Origin: JBLHKE01 sp047619485
GTDB taxonomy: Bacteria; Verrucomicrobiota; Verrucomicrobiia; Verrucomicrobiales; DEV007
Length of the DNA: 6,833 bases
Direction: 5' to 3'
Assembly: GCA_047619485.1 (NCBI GenBank)
Contig: JBLHKE010000427.1
Coordinates: 1-6,833 of the forward strand
The notes below the pieces were generated by a model. That model did not search any database. It saw nothing but the letters and a program-made list of their open reading frames with translations, and was not told the DNA's origin. Position 1 is the stretch's first letter, and each line of letters begins with the position of its first letter. Below, piece after piece: positions 1 through 6,661 of the stretch. The translations under genes were made by a program, and so were the position numbers.

Positions 1-175
1 CCGGTTAAAGGGCGAGGATCCGGCGCGGATCGGTCAATTCGTCGGTCGACTCCTGGCTGGGATTCCCCTGATCGATGCCCTTGCGGTTTCTTCGATCGAA
101 CCGTGGCTAGGCGTGGCCATCCTGTTCACCTTGCCGCTCTCGATGGGCTTGCAACGACTGGTTGCAGCGACTTGA
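1..175 (+). CDS. eboC: C-terminal fragment of a UbiA-like prenyltransferase, probably EboC
   Basis: The frame is open from base 2 to a TGA at 173-175 and gives 57 residues, so only the 3' end of the gene is present. The visible peptide starts RLKGEDPARIGQFVGRLLAG, continues with a hydrophobic stretch (IPLIDALAV), then a second one (LGVAILFTLPLSM), and ends in LQRLVAAT. This two-helix tail fits the last membrane segments of a UbiA-superfamily prenyltransferase. The identification leans on context: in ebo operons a UbiA-like gene (eboC) precedes a dehydroquinate-synthase-like gene (eboD), and here the next gene, 36 bases downstream, is of the EboD type. The catalytic aspartate-rich motifs of UbiA proteins would lie upstream of the window and cannot be checked. 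It could be another small membrane protein; the reading frame itself is well supported. Confidence 0.55.
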   Translation, partial: RLKGEDPARIGQFVGRLLAGIPLIDALAVSSIEPWLGVAILFTLPLSMGLQRLVAAT

Positions 176-211
176 TTTAGATCCGTATTGCCCTACTGAA
201 AGCATCTGCCG

Positions 212-1369
212 ATGATCGAACGCCCCATCCAACTCGAATACAATCACCGAATCCTGTTCACGCAGGGGGCGTTCGAGTTGGAAAATTTGACGATGGTCGA
301 CTTGCTTGTCAGTGGTGATCGTGTCCCCCGGATACTCGTTGCTGTTGATGCCGGGGTCGCGGGTGGCAATCCGGAATTGCTCGATCAGATCCGGGTGTAT
401 TTTGCTGAGAACTCGGAGCGGTTGGAGTTGGCGGGCGACCCCTTGGTGATCGAGGGGGGGGAGCCTTGCAAAAACGACTGGGGGCGAGTGCCGGCCATCT
501 GGTCGGAGATCAACGATCGCGAGCTGGACCGGCATTCCTACGTGATCGCGATCGGCGGTGGCGCGTTTCTTGATCTGTTAGGGTTTGCCAGTGCGACGGC
601 GCATCGCGGCATCCGGCATGTGCGTATGCCGACCACGACGCTGAGCCAGGGCGACGGTGGCGTCGGGGTGAAGAACGGTGTGAACTTTTTCGGGAAGAAA
701 AACTGGGTAGGCACATTCTCGGTGCCGCACGCAGTGGTGAACGATCTCGTCTTCTTGAAGACCTTGCCGGAGCGGGAGCGACGTGCGGGGGTGATCGAGG
801 CAATCAAGGTCGCGCTTATCCGGGATGTCGATTTTTTCAACGCGATGGAGGAGGGGAGGGCAGACCTGGGGGCGCTCGAAGCGTCCGCACTCGAGATGGT
901 CATCCGCCGGAGTGCCGCGCTGCACGTCGAGCACATCGCCACCGGGGGCGATCCGTTTGAGCTGGGCTCGGCGCGGCCTCTCGATTTCGGTCATTGGGCC
1001 GCTCACAAGCTCGAGCAGATTTCCGATTTTGCGATTGGCCACGGCGAGGCGGTCGCCATTGGGATTGCGATCGATCTCCTGTATGCGGTCGAAGCCGATC
1101 TGCTGAGCGCGGAGGACTGCGCGCGGATTTTAGACCTGATCGAGGGGGTTGGCTTCAAGCTGTTCTCCCCGCACCTGATGACTCGGAACGGGGATGGCGA
1201 GTTGTTCATCCTGCGTGGGCTCGAGGAGTTTCGGGAGCATCTCGGGGGGGAACTGACCATCACGCTTGTCACTGCCCCAGGCGAGAGCATCGAGGTGCAT
1301 GAGATGGATGCTGCCAAAGTGGTCGTGGCGCTGGAGCGCCTGCAGGAGCGTGCGCTCGTAAGCGGGTAG
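212..1369 (+). CDS. eboD: Sugar phosphate cyclase of the 3-dehydroquinate synthase superfamily, EboD-like
   Basis: A 385-residue cytosolic enzyme of the family that cyclises a sugar phosphate using NAD and a divalent metal. A glycine-rich NAD-binding motif lies at residues 113-124 (AIGGGAFLDLLG). The substrate/cofactor loop at 147-158 reads GDGGVGVKNGVN and is followed by GKKNWVGTF (161-169). Candidate metal ligands are E196 (in VIEAIK), H261 (in DFGHW) and H277 (in GHGEA). True AroB normally has a D-SxGGKTGVN-type loop, so the GVKNGVN version points to the EboD/C7-cyclitol-synthase side of the superfamily rather than the shikimate pathway. The preceding UbiA-like fragment supports an ebo operon, which in cyanobacteria is linked to export of the scytonemin monomer to the periplasm. 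The substrate here is not known. The start at 212 has only a weak upstream purine stretch, but no better in-frame ATG is seen. A misannotated aroB is the main alternative. Confidence 0.78.
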   Translation: MIERPIQLEYNHRILFTQGAFELENLTMVDLLVSGDRVPRILVAVDAGVAGGNPELLDQIRVYFAENSERLELAGDPLVIEGGEPCKNDWGRVPAIWSEINDRELDRHSYVIAIGGGAFLDLLGFASATAHRGIRHVRMPTTTLSQGDGGVGVKNGVNFFGKKNWVGTFSVPHAVVNDLVFLKTLPERERRAGVIEAIKVALIRDVDFFNAMEEGRADLGALEASALEMVIRRSAALHVEHIATGGDPFELGSARPLDFGHWAAHKLEQISDFAIGHGEAVAIGIAIDLLYAVEADLLSAEDCARILDLIEGVGFKLFSPHLMTRNGDGELFILRGLEEFREHLGGELTITLVTAPGESIEVHEMDAAKVVVALERLQERALVSG

Positions 1370-1431
1370 GCCAAGCTGCGGGGATGCGTGGAATGGATTG
1401 CGCTTCTTGAGAAATCGGTAAAGATGGCTGT

Positions 1432-3306
1432 ATGCCAACTCTCGCGATAGCTGTCGGTGCGCTAATCCTCTACTTGATCGCCTACCACACCTACGGGCGG
1501 TTCCTCGCCCGGAAGATCTTTAAACTCGATCCCGATGCGGTCGTTCCGAGCGTGGAGTTGCGGGACGACATCGATTATGTCCCGACGAAAAAATCGATTA
1601 TCTTCGGGCACCACTTTACTTCGATCGCTGGAACCGGGCCGATCGTCGGTCCGGCGCTCGCGGTTATCTGGGGCTGGCTTCCCGCTTTGTTGTGGGTGTT
1701 GTTCGGATCGATCCTCATCGGTGCAGTGCATGATTTCGGCTCGCTGGTCGTCTCGATGCGCAACCGTGGGCAAACCGTGGGGGATATCGCAGGACGGGTG
1801 CTCGCTCCGAGGACCCGGATCCTGTTCCTGTCGGTGTTGTTCATGGCCCTGACGATCGTCCTTGCGATTTTTGGTCTGGTGATCGCCGCGGTATTCAAAA
1901 TGTACCCGGCGTCGATCTTTCCCTGCATGGTGCAAATCCCGATCGCCGTGGCGATTGGTTTCCTGATCCACAGGCAGGGGAAGAGCATCCTGATCCCTGC
2001 GGCTCTCGCTCTGCTGGTGATGTATTTGAGCGTGCTCTACGGCAACAGCGGGGCGCTCGGAAAGTTTAACAACACTCTGAAGGAATGGCCAACCTTGACT
2101 TGGGTGATCGTCCTGCTGGCGTATTCCTATGTAGCCTCGGTGCTACCGGTGTGGTCGCTGCTGCAGCCGCGCGATTTTATCAACAGCCTGCAACTCCTCA
2201 GTGCGATCGGCCTGGTGGTGGTTGGTCTGATTTTTGCTGGAATTTTTGGGGGCGCGCCGATTGTAGACGGGGGCGCGCGCCAGGATTTGGAGATCGTTGC
2301 GCCGGCCGTCCGGACAGGCGTGGAGGGCGCGCCATGGATGTTCCCTTTCCTTTTTGTAACGATCGCGTGTGGTGCTGTCAGCGGTTTCCATTGCCTCGTG
2401 TCGAGCGGGACTTCATCGAAGCAGTTGAGCTGTGAATCGGACGCCCAGTTCGTCGGTTACGGTTCGATGCTGACCGAGGGCTTCCTTGCGACGATCGTGA
2501 TCCTAGCGTGCGTGTCCGGGCTCGGTCTCGGCGTGACAGGTGCTGCGGGAGAAATTCTGACCGGGGAGGCCGCCTATGCGGCGCGCTACGCTACTTGGGA
2601 CTCGGCGAGCGGATTGGGGGCGAAGGTAGGGGCTTTCGTCGAGGGGGCTGCGAATTTTTTGATCGCGCTAGGCCTGGACAGAGGTTTTGCAATTGCGCTG
2701 ATGGGAGTGTTCGTTGCGTCGTTTGCTGCGACGACCCTCGACACCGCGTGCCGCTTGCAGCGCTATGTCGTGCAAGAGCTTGCTGGGACGATCCTCCGCG
2801 GGAAGAGCGCCGGTGCGCAGACGATCCGCCTTGGGGCCAACCCCTTGAGCTGGCTCGTCAACAAACACGGTGCAACCATCTTCGCGGTTAGCCTTGCGTT
2901 TCTTGTCGCCTACATCCCAGCTCCCGGGAAAGTCCCTGGCACCGGCGGCTTGAACCTGTGGCCGCTCTTCGGGGCGACCAACCAGTTGCTGGGTGGGCTG
3001 GCGTTTCTCGTCATCGTTTTCTGGATGTGGCGGCGGAACCTACCTGTCTGGTTCGTAGCTGTCCCTGCCTGTTTCATGCTGATCTTACCGGGCTTAGCGA
3101 TGAGTATCGAACTCTTCCGTGAGGGTGGTTGGCTTGCGCAGGGCAACCTGCTGCTGGTCGGAATTGGCCTGGCGACTTTGGTGCTGGAAATCTGGATGAT
3201 AGCCGAGGCGCTGATCGCGTGGCCGAAGGCGAAGGGGGTAATCGAAACGGCTCTACCTCCACTTCGCCCAAATCCTAGAGATGCAGATGGCGGGCGTTCT
3301 TGCTAG
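1432..3306 (+). CDS. cstA: CstA-family carbon starvation protein, pyruvate/peptide-type inner-membrane permease
   Basis: A 624-residue polytopic membrane protein of the CstA/BtsT family. The N-terminal CstA domain shows its hallmark stretches: YGRFLARKIF at 21-30, the region around IDYVPTKK (47-54), GHHFTSIAGTGPIVGPA at 59-75, and GAVHDFGSLVVSMRNRGQ at 97-114. Further conserved motifs are LLQPRDFINS (243-252), GFHCLVSSGTSSKQL (318-332), TTLDTACRLQR (434-444) and WPLFGATNQLLGG (510-522). Many hydrophobic segments of about 20 residues run from residue 3 to 598, and the tail is short and polar. Characterised members (E. coli CstA and BtsT, about 700 residues) take up pyruvate, probably with protons, and CstA has also been linked to peptides; substrate here is inferred. 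The ATG at 1432 follows a weak GGTAAAG ribosome binding site at 1417-1423. The gene lies 62 bases after eboD and 20 bases before an SLC13 permease, suggesting an operon with the latter. Confidence 0.93.
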   Translation: MPTLAIAVGALILYLIAYHTYGRFLARKIFKLDPDAVVPSVELRDDIDYVPTKKSIIFGHHFTSIAGTGPIVGPALAVIWGWLPALLWVLFGSILIGAVHDFGSLVVSMRNRGQTVGDIAGRVLAPRTRILFLSVLFMALTIVLAIFGLVIAAVFKMYPASIFPCMVQIPIAVAIGFLIHRQGKSILIPAALALLVMYLSVLYGNSGALGKFNNTLKEWPTLTWVIVLLAYSYVASVLPVWSLLQPRDFINSLQLLSAIGLVVVGLIFAGIFGGAPIVDGGARQDLEIVAPAVRTGVEGAPWMFPFLFVTIACGAVSGFHCLVSSGTSSKQLSCESDAQFVGYGSMLTEGFLATIVILACVSGLGLGVTGAAGEILTGEAAYAARYATWDSASGLGAKVGAFVEGAANFLIALGLDRGFAIALMGVFVASFAATTLDTACRLQRYVVQELAGTILRGKSAGAQTIRLGANPLSWLVNKHGATIFAVSLAFLVAYIPAPGKVPGTGGLNLWPLFGATNQLLGGLAFLVIVFWMWRRNLPVWFVAVPACFMLILPGLAMSIELFREGGWLAQGNLLLVGIGLATLVLEIWMIAEALIAWPKAKGVIETALPPLRPNPRDADGGRSC

Positions 3307-3326
3307 GCATTAGTAGGTAAGTTTAT

Positions 3327-5138
3327 ATGATGGAATTCTGGCAGATTTATTGGGATCAGATCTTCGTGGCGGCACTGGTTGTCGTCGTGTTCATCGCCTT
3401 CGTGAAGGAATGGGTAGGCCCTGACCTGGTGGCGATGTCGGCCTTCGTACTGGTGATGCTGATGGGCATCGTCGACGTCGATACGGCCATGACGCAGGTG
3501 TTCACCAACTCAGCGCCGATCGTCATCGCCTGCATGTTCATCCTGAGCGCCTCTCTGGAAAGGACGGGGCTGATCGAGGCGATGGGCAATTGGTTTGAAA
3601 AAATTGCGGGGCGCGAAGAGCGGCGAATCCTGATCGTGATGATGATTGTCGTCGCTCCACTTTCTGCGTTCATCAACAACACCCCCGTGGTGGTCGTGTT
3701 CCTGCCAATCGTGCTCGGGCTAGCGCGCAAGTATGACTTGGTGGCATCGAGGTTCCTGATCCCGCTGTCATACGCGGCGATCGTCGGCGGGACCTGCACG
3801 ATTGTCGGCACGTCGACGAACCTCATCGCCGCTGGTATTTTCGAGGAGAGCTTGGAGCAGGCGGCGCCATTTGGCATGTTTGAACCAGCCAAGCTCGGCC
3901 TGATTTTCGCTGTGATTACGTTCTTTTATATTCTGATCTTCAGCCGCAAGTTGTTGCCGGATCGGGTGACCCTGTCGACGCTCTTCGAGGCCGAGGCTGG
4001 TAAGGAATTCCTCACTCAGGCGTTGGTTAGCAAAGATTCACCGATGGTCGGCAAGAGAGTCACCGACACCAAGCTGGCGAAACTGCGCGAACTGCGTGTG
4101 ATCGAGGTCTCGCGCAAGGGGGAGCGGGTGCGGGTGCCGCTCAACGAGATCGTGTTGCGGGCGGGCGACCAGTTGCTGATCAAGAGCCGTATCGAAGGGG
4201 TGATGGATGTCGAGGACACGGAGGGGATCGAGATCGGACAGGGGCTCGATAGTCTGCGCACCGACTCCGCCATTCTGATGGAGGGCATCGTTGGACCGGG
4301 CTCGACCCTAGCTGGCAAGAGCCTGAAGGAGCTGAATTTCCGTCAGCGCTTCAGCGTGATCATCTTGGCTGTGCACCGCCGGGGCGTAAACCTGCGCGAA
4401 CGTTTCGAAGACGTGAAACTCGAATTCGGAGACACGATCCTCGTCGAGGGAGCGGCGGAGCGGATGAAGGAACTCTTTGCCGAGAAAGATTTCGTCAACC
4501 TCAGCAAGCCGAAGCAGCGGCCACTGCGTCGCAACAAAGCACCGATCGCAGCGCTCGCGCTGATCGCTTTCCTGATCGTTGGCAGCCTTAAGAACGGGGC
4601 GGGACAAGAGCTGGTTCCACGCGTCGTGCTCGCACTGGCGGCGGTTCTGATCGTGCTGCTGTGCCGTTGCATCGGGCGCACCGAAGCCTACGCAGCGGTC
4701 GAGTGGAAACTGATCTTTATGATTTTCGGAATGCTGGGCCTTGGTTACGCGCTGGGCGAAACTGGTGCCGCGGAGACTTTTGCCAACTGGGCGGTTGGGA
4801 TGTTCGGCAAGTTCGGTGCATGGGCCGTGCTAGCAGTGATCTACTTGCTCGCGGCCTTGCTTACAGAATTGATCAGCAACAGTGCGGTCGCAGCTTTGAT
4901 GACCCCGATCGCGATCAGTGTGGCCTTGTCGTTGAACGTTGATCCGCGGCCGTTGGTGGTGGCGGTGATGTTTGGTGCCAGCGCGAGTTTTTCGACCCCG
5001 ATCGGCTACCAGACCAACACTTACGTGTATGGTGCCGGTGGCTATCAGTTCACCGATTTTGCCCGGATTGGTATCCCGCTGGCGGTGCTACTTTGGATCG
5101 TCGCCTCGCTTTTGATCCCGCTAATCTGGCCTTTTTAA
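3327..5138 (+). CDS. SLC13/DASS-family anion permease with two central RCK_C (TrkA_C) domains
   Basis: A 603-residue inner-membrane transporter. The N-terminal half (about 12-210) is a bundle of hydrophobic helices with the motif FINNTPVVVVFLP at 115-127 and GTCTIVGTSTNL at 155-166. The C-terminal half (about 405-600) carries the matching pair, LISNSAVAALMTP at 515-527 and STPIGYQTNTYVYGAGGYQF at 556-575. These two (S/N)NT-type hairpins are the anion and sodium sites of the DASS fold. Between the halves lie two soluble RCK_C domains, about 226-292 (SPMVGKRV... GDQLLIKS) and 312-386 (GSTLAGKSLKELNF... GDTILVEG), which probably act as cytosolic ligand sensors. Family members move sulfate, dicarboxylates or citrate with sodium; the substrate cannot be fixed from sequence. 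An AGGT at 3315-3318 lies 8 bases before the ATG at 3327; an immediately following ATG at 3330 is an alternative start. The close spacing to cstA argues for co-transcription. Confidence 0.92.
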   Translation: MMEFWQIYWDQIFVAALVVVVFIAFVKEWVGPDLVAMSAFVLVMLMGIVDVDTAMTQVFTNSAPIVIACMFILSASLERTGLIEAMGNWFEKIAGREERRILIVMMIVVAPLSAFINNTPVVVVFLPIVLGLARKYDLVASRFLIPLSYAAIVGGTCTIVGTSTNLIAAGIFEESLEQAAPFGMFEPAKLGLIFAVITFFYILIFSRKLLPDRVTLSTLFEAEAGKEFLTQALVSKDSPMVGKRVTDTKLAKLRELRVIEVSRKGERVRVPLNEIVLRAGDQLLIKSRIEGVMDVEDTEGIEIGQGLDSLRTDSAILMEGIVGPGSTLAGKSLKELNFRQRFSVIILAVHRRGVNLRERFEDVKLEFGDTILVEGAAERMKELFAEKDFVNLSKPKQRPLRRNKAPIAALALIAFLIVGSLKNGAGQELVPRVVLALAAVLIVLLCRCIGRTEAYAAVEWKLIFMIFGMLGLGYALGETGAAETFANWAVGMFGKFGAWAVLAVIYLLAALLTELISNSAVAALMTPIAISVALSLNVDPRPLVVAVMFGASASFSTPIGYQTNTYVYGAGGYQFTDFARIGIPLAVLLWIVASLLIPLIWPF

Positions 5139-5229
5139 GCACCTTTTAGCTTAACTTGCCCTCTTGAATTTAGGTTGCGTGGGGAAATAATTGGGCGTAG
5201 GAATTCGCTCCTTTTCGGGGTCGCTTGTT

Positions 5230-5259
5230 TTGACGGCAGCTCCGATACCCCCAAAGAAT
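5230..5259 (+). promoter_or_regulatory. Possible sigma-70 promoter of the DksA-like gene
   Basis: A TTGACG hexamer at 5230-5235 matches a -35 box well. With an 18-base spacer the best -10 candidate is AAGAAT at 5254-5259, a poor match. A better-looking TATAAA at 5270-5275 is 34 bases from TTGACG, and used as a -10 it would start transcription inside the ribosome binding site at 5278-5282. The large gap after the permease gene and the change in gene content support some promoter here, but its exact position is uncertain. Confidence 0.3.
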
Positions 5260-5289
5260 TGTAATTCACTATAAATTAGAGGTTTAGCT

Positions 5290-6075
5290 ATGGCTAAGAA
5301 GAAAGTTGCAAAGAAAAAGACTCCTGCCAAAAAGGTAGCCAAGAAAAAGACTCCTGCCAAAAAGGTAGCCAAGAAAAAGGTAGCCAAGAAAAAGGTAGCC
5401 AAGAAAAAGGTGCCTGCCAAGAAGTCGGCAGCGGCTAAGAAGGCTCCGGTTAAGAAAAAGGCGGCCAAAAAGGTAGTCAAGACCAAGGCTCTTGCGAAGA
5501 AAGTTGCCAAAAAATCGGCTCCTGCTAAGGAAACTGCTCCGGCCAAGAAGGTGGGCAAGGTGAAGAAATCCTCGGTTGGTGCGACTGCGGGTGTTTCGAA
5601 CGGCAACAAGCCGGTGATAGCAGCGCCGGTGAAACTGACTGCGTTCGCCAAGGCTCAGAAGCAGCGCCTGCTGGATCTTCGCGACTTGCTGGTCGACGTG
5701 ATGGCCGGAGTTGCTCAAGACAATTTGCGCGGCAGCGACGGTGGAGATACGGCTTCAGCTTTCGGTATGCACCAGGCGGATGCCGGTTCCGATGCCTATG
5801 ATCGCGATTTCGCGCTGAATATGCTCTCGCAGGAGCAGGACGCGCTCTACGAAATCGATGAGGCGCTGGAGCGAGTCAAACTAGGAACCTACGGAATCTG
5901 CGAGATTTCTGGGAAGAAAATCATGAAGGAACGACTTGAGGCGATCCCGTTTACTCGTTTTACCGTCGAATGCCAAGCTCAATTGGAGCGGGAGCACGGT
6001 GGCAAAGGCTTGCGTCGCCCTGTGCGCCCTCAACTATTTGACTCAGAATCAGGAGTTGATTCTGACGGCGAGTAA
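5290..6075 (+). CDS. DksA/TraR-type protein with a lysine-rich histone-H1-like N-terminus and a half-lost zinc finger
   Basis: A 261-residue fusion-like protein. Residues 2-93 are low complexity, with 43 lysines, and consist of AKK/VAKKK/TPAKK repeats like the tails of bacterial histone H1-like proteins; they probably bind DNA or RNA non-specifically. A linker (94-117) leads to a DksA-type domain, about 118-235: a helical coiled coil, then GTYGICEISGKKI (199-211) and FTVECQ (224-229). The canonical C-x2-C-x17-C-x2-C spacing is exact, but positions two and three are S207 and T225; only C204 and C228 remain. Aligned without gaps to E. coli DksA, the tip residues D71, D74 and A76 correspond to H161, D164 and G166, so classic RNA polymerase secondary-channel activity is uncertain. 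The start is well supported: AGAGG at 5278-5282 lies 7 bases before the ATG. Likely role: an RNA polymerase- or nucleoid-associated regulator. The gene begins a block with rpmG, rpsR and folE2. Confidence 0.88.
   Translation: MAKKKVAKKKTPAKKVAKKKTPAKKVAKKKVAKKKVAKKKVPAKKSAAAKKAPVKKKAAKKVVKTKALAKKVAKKSAPAKETAPAKKVGKVKKSSVGATAGVSNGNKPVIAAPVKLTAFAKAQKQRLLDLRDLLVDVMAGVAQDNLRGSDGGDTASAFGMHQADAGSDAYDRDFALNMLSQEQDALYEIDEALERVKLGTYGICEISGKKIMKERLEAIPFTRFTVECQAQLEREHGGKGLRRPVRPQLFDSESGVDSDGE
5311..5410 (+). repeat. Perfect in-frame tandem repeats coding the lysine-rich tail
   Basis: Two identical 30-base units lie head to tail at 5311-5340 and 5341-5370, each coding KKKTPAKKVA in the gene frame (KKTPAKKVAK when phased differently). 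Two identical 15-base units, aagaaaaaggtagcc, follow at 5371-5385 and 5386-5400, and a diverged partial unit continues from 5401. All unit lengths are multiples of three, so copy-number change keeps the frame. Synonymous sites are identical between copies, which suggests recent duplication or slippage rather than selection on protein sequence alone. Confidence 0.9.
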
Positions 6076-6141
6076 GTTTAGGATCGCCATCCGCCGGACT
6101 AATCTGGCCAATTTTTCGAATCATACCATACAACAAGAGTC

Positions 6142-6315
6142 ATGCCGCGAGACATCATCATCCTTGAATGCACCGAAGCCCGAGCCGAAGGCAAGCCGCC
6201 ATCGCGCTACATTTCGACCCGTAATAAGAAGAGCCTTAATACGCCAGGCCGCCTCGAGAAGGTGAAATTTAACAAGTTCCTGCGCCGCCGCACTCTCCAC
6301 CGCGAAATCCGCTAG
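6142..6315 (+). CDS. rpmG: 50S ribosomal protein L33, cysteine-poor (C-minus) form
   Basis: A 57-residue basic protein beginning MPRDIIILECTEARAEGKPP and ending RRRTLHREIR. The motif RYISTRNKKS followed by the TLHRE terminus is diagnostic of L33, a large-subunit protein near the E site. Zinc-binding L33 has two CxxC pairs; here the first pair is reduced to CTEA (C10 remains) and the second is absent (KFLRRR), so zinc cannot be held in the usual way. The residual C10 looks like a relic of a C-plus ancestor. A short AAGAG at 6135-6139 lies only 2 bases before the ATG, an unusually tight spacing, but no other start fits the family. It lies 66 bases after the DksA-like gene and 31 bases before rpsR, consistent with co-transcription. 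Confidence 0.93.
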   Translation: MPRDIIILECTEARAEGKPPSRYISTRNKKSLNTPGRLEKVKFNKFLRRRTLHREIR

Positions 6316-6346
6316 TCCCTACACACACATTTTTTAAGAAGCCATC

Positions 6347-6586
6347 ATGGAACCGAAAACCGAAGAACGCGCAGCTAATTTCCGCCGTAGTAACCGCCGC
6401 ATGCCGCGCCGTCGTCTAGACGTGCCGGTCGAGAAGATCGATTACAAGAACCCAGAGCTGCTGGGATTGTTCACGAGTGAGACTGGCAAGATCCTGCCGC
6501 GTCGTGTGACTGGCGTTTCCGCCAAAATCCACCGCAAGATCACCCGTGAGATCAAGCGCTCCCGCGCCGTGAACCTGATGCGCTAG
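6347..6586 (+). CDS. rpsR: 30S ribosomal protein S18, cysteine-free form
   Basis: A 79-residue, strongly basic protein. The conserved S18 core is clear: KIDYKNPELLGLFTSETGKI (30-49), then LPRRVTGVSAKIHRKITREI (50-69) and the arginine-rich tail. The N-terminal region where many S18 proteins carry a CxxC (RRSNRRMPRRRLDVPVEK) has no cysteine, and none occurs anywhere in the protein. S18 binds the small-subunit platform together with S6. The usual rpsF-ssb-rplI neighbours are missing; instead it follows rpmG, an arrangement known from zinc-regulated paralogue clusters in actinobacteria. An AAGAAG ribosome binding site at 6336-6341 lies 5 bases before the ATG. Transcription appears to end at the strong hairpin 25 bases past the stop. 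Confidence 0.95.
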   Translation: MEPKTEERAANFRRSNRRMPRRRLDVPVEKIDYKNPELLGLFTSETGKILPRRVTGVSAKIHRKITREIKRSRAVNLMR

Positions 6587-6611
6587 CGCTGATCTCGACT
6601 TAGAACTTTCG

Positions 6612-6651
6612 AGCCAGGTGCCAGCGTCAGCTGGTACCTGGCTTTTTTTTT
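6612..6651 (+). terminator. Strong intrinsic terminator after rpsR
   Basis: An inverted repeat forms a 14-base-pair stem (6612-6625 with 6630-6643) containing a single G-U pair (6620-6635) and a GTCA loop at 6626-6629. A run of nine T follows at 6643-6651. This is a textbook rho-independent terminator for the preceding rpmG-rpsR unit. It ends only 10 bases before the folE2 start codon, so it might also act as an attenuator in a folE2 leader. Confidence 0.93.
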
Positions 6652-6661
6652 CCCCGAATCC

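Noticed and set aside
541..560. Frequent GATCG/CGATCG words across the window as a possible repeated element like cyanobacterial HIP1
   Set aside because: They fall mostly in Ile-Ala/Asp-Arg codon contexts without regular spacing or the full GCGATCGC octamer pattern.
1462..1971. Long reverse-strand open frames opposite cstA
   Set aside because: They lie wholly inside a clearly conserved gene and their translations show no recognisable family, only the composition expected of a complementary strand.
3356..3892. 178-residue reverse-strand open frame opposite the SLC13 permease
   Set aside because: Shadow of the strongly conserved + strand gene; no supported start signal or family resemblance.
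5135..5154. Inverted repeat ttaagc/gcttaa at the end of the SLC13 gene as a terminator
   Set aside because: The stem is only six mostly A-T pairs with an 8-base loop, it overlaps the stop codon and is not followed by a T-run.
5256..5267. Palindrome gaattgtaattc upstream of the DksA-like gene as a Zur operator
   Set aside because: Only five paired bases per arm and no match to known Zur box patterns that I can defend; likely chance in an A-T-rich leader.
5151..5651. Reverse-strand open frame coding repeated FLATFFLAT-like hydrophobic peptide
   Set aside because: It is the antisense reading of the lysine-rich repeats of the DksA-like gene; the apparent membrane-like repeats are a by-product of AAG/GCC-rich codons.
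5936..6265. 109-residue + strand frame spanning the end of the DksA-like gene and the start of rpmG
   Set aside because: It overlaps two well-supported genes in another frame and its translation resembles no known protein.
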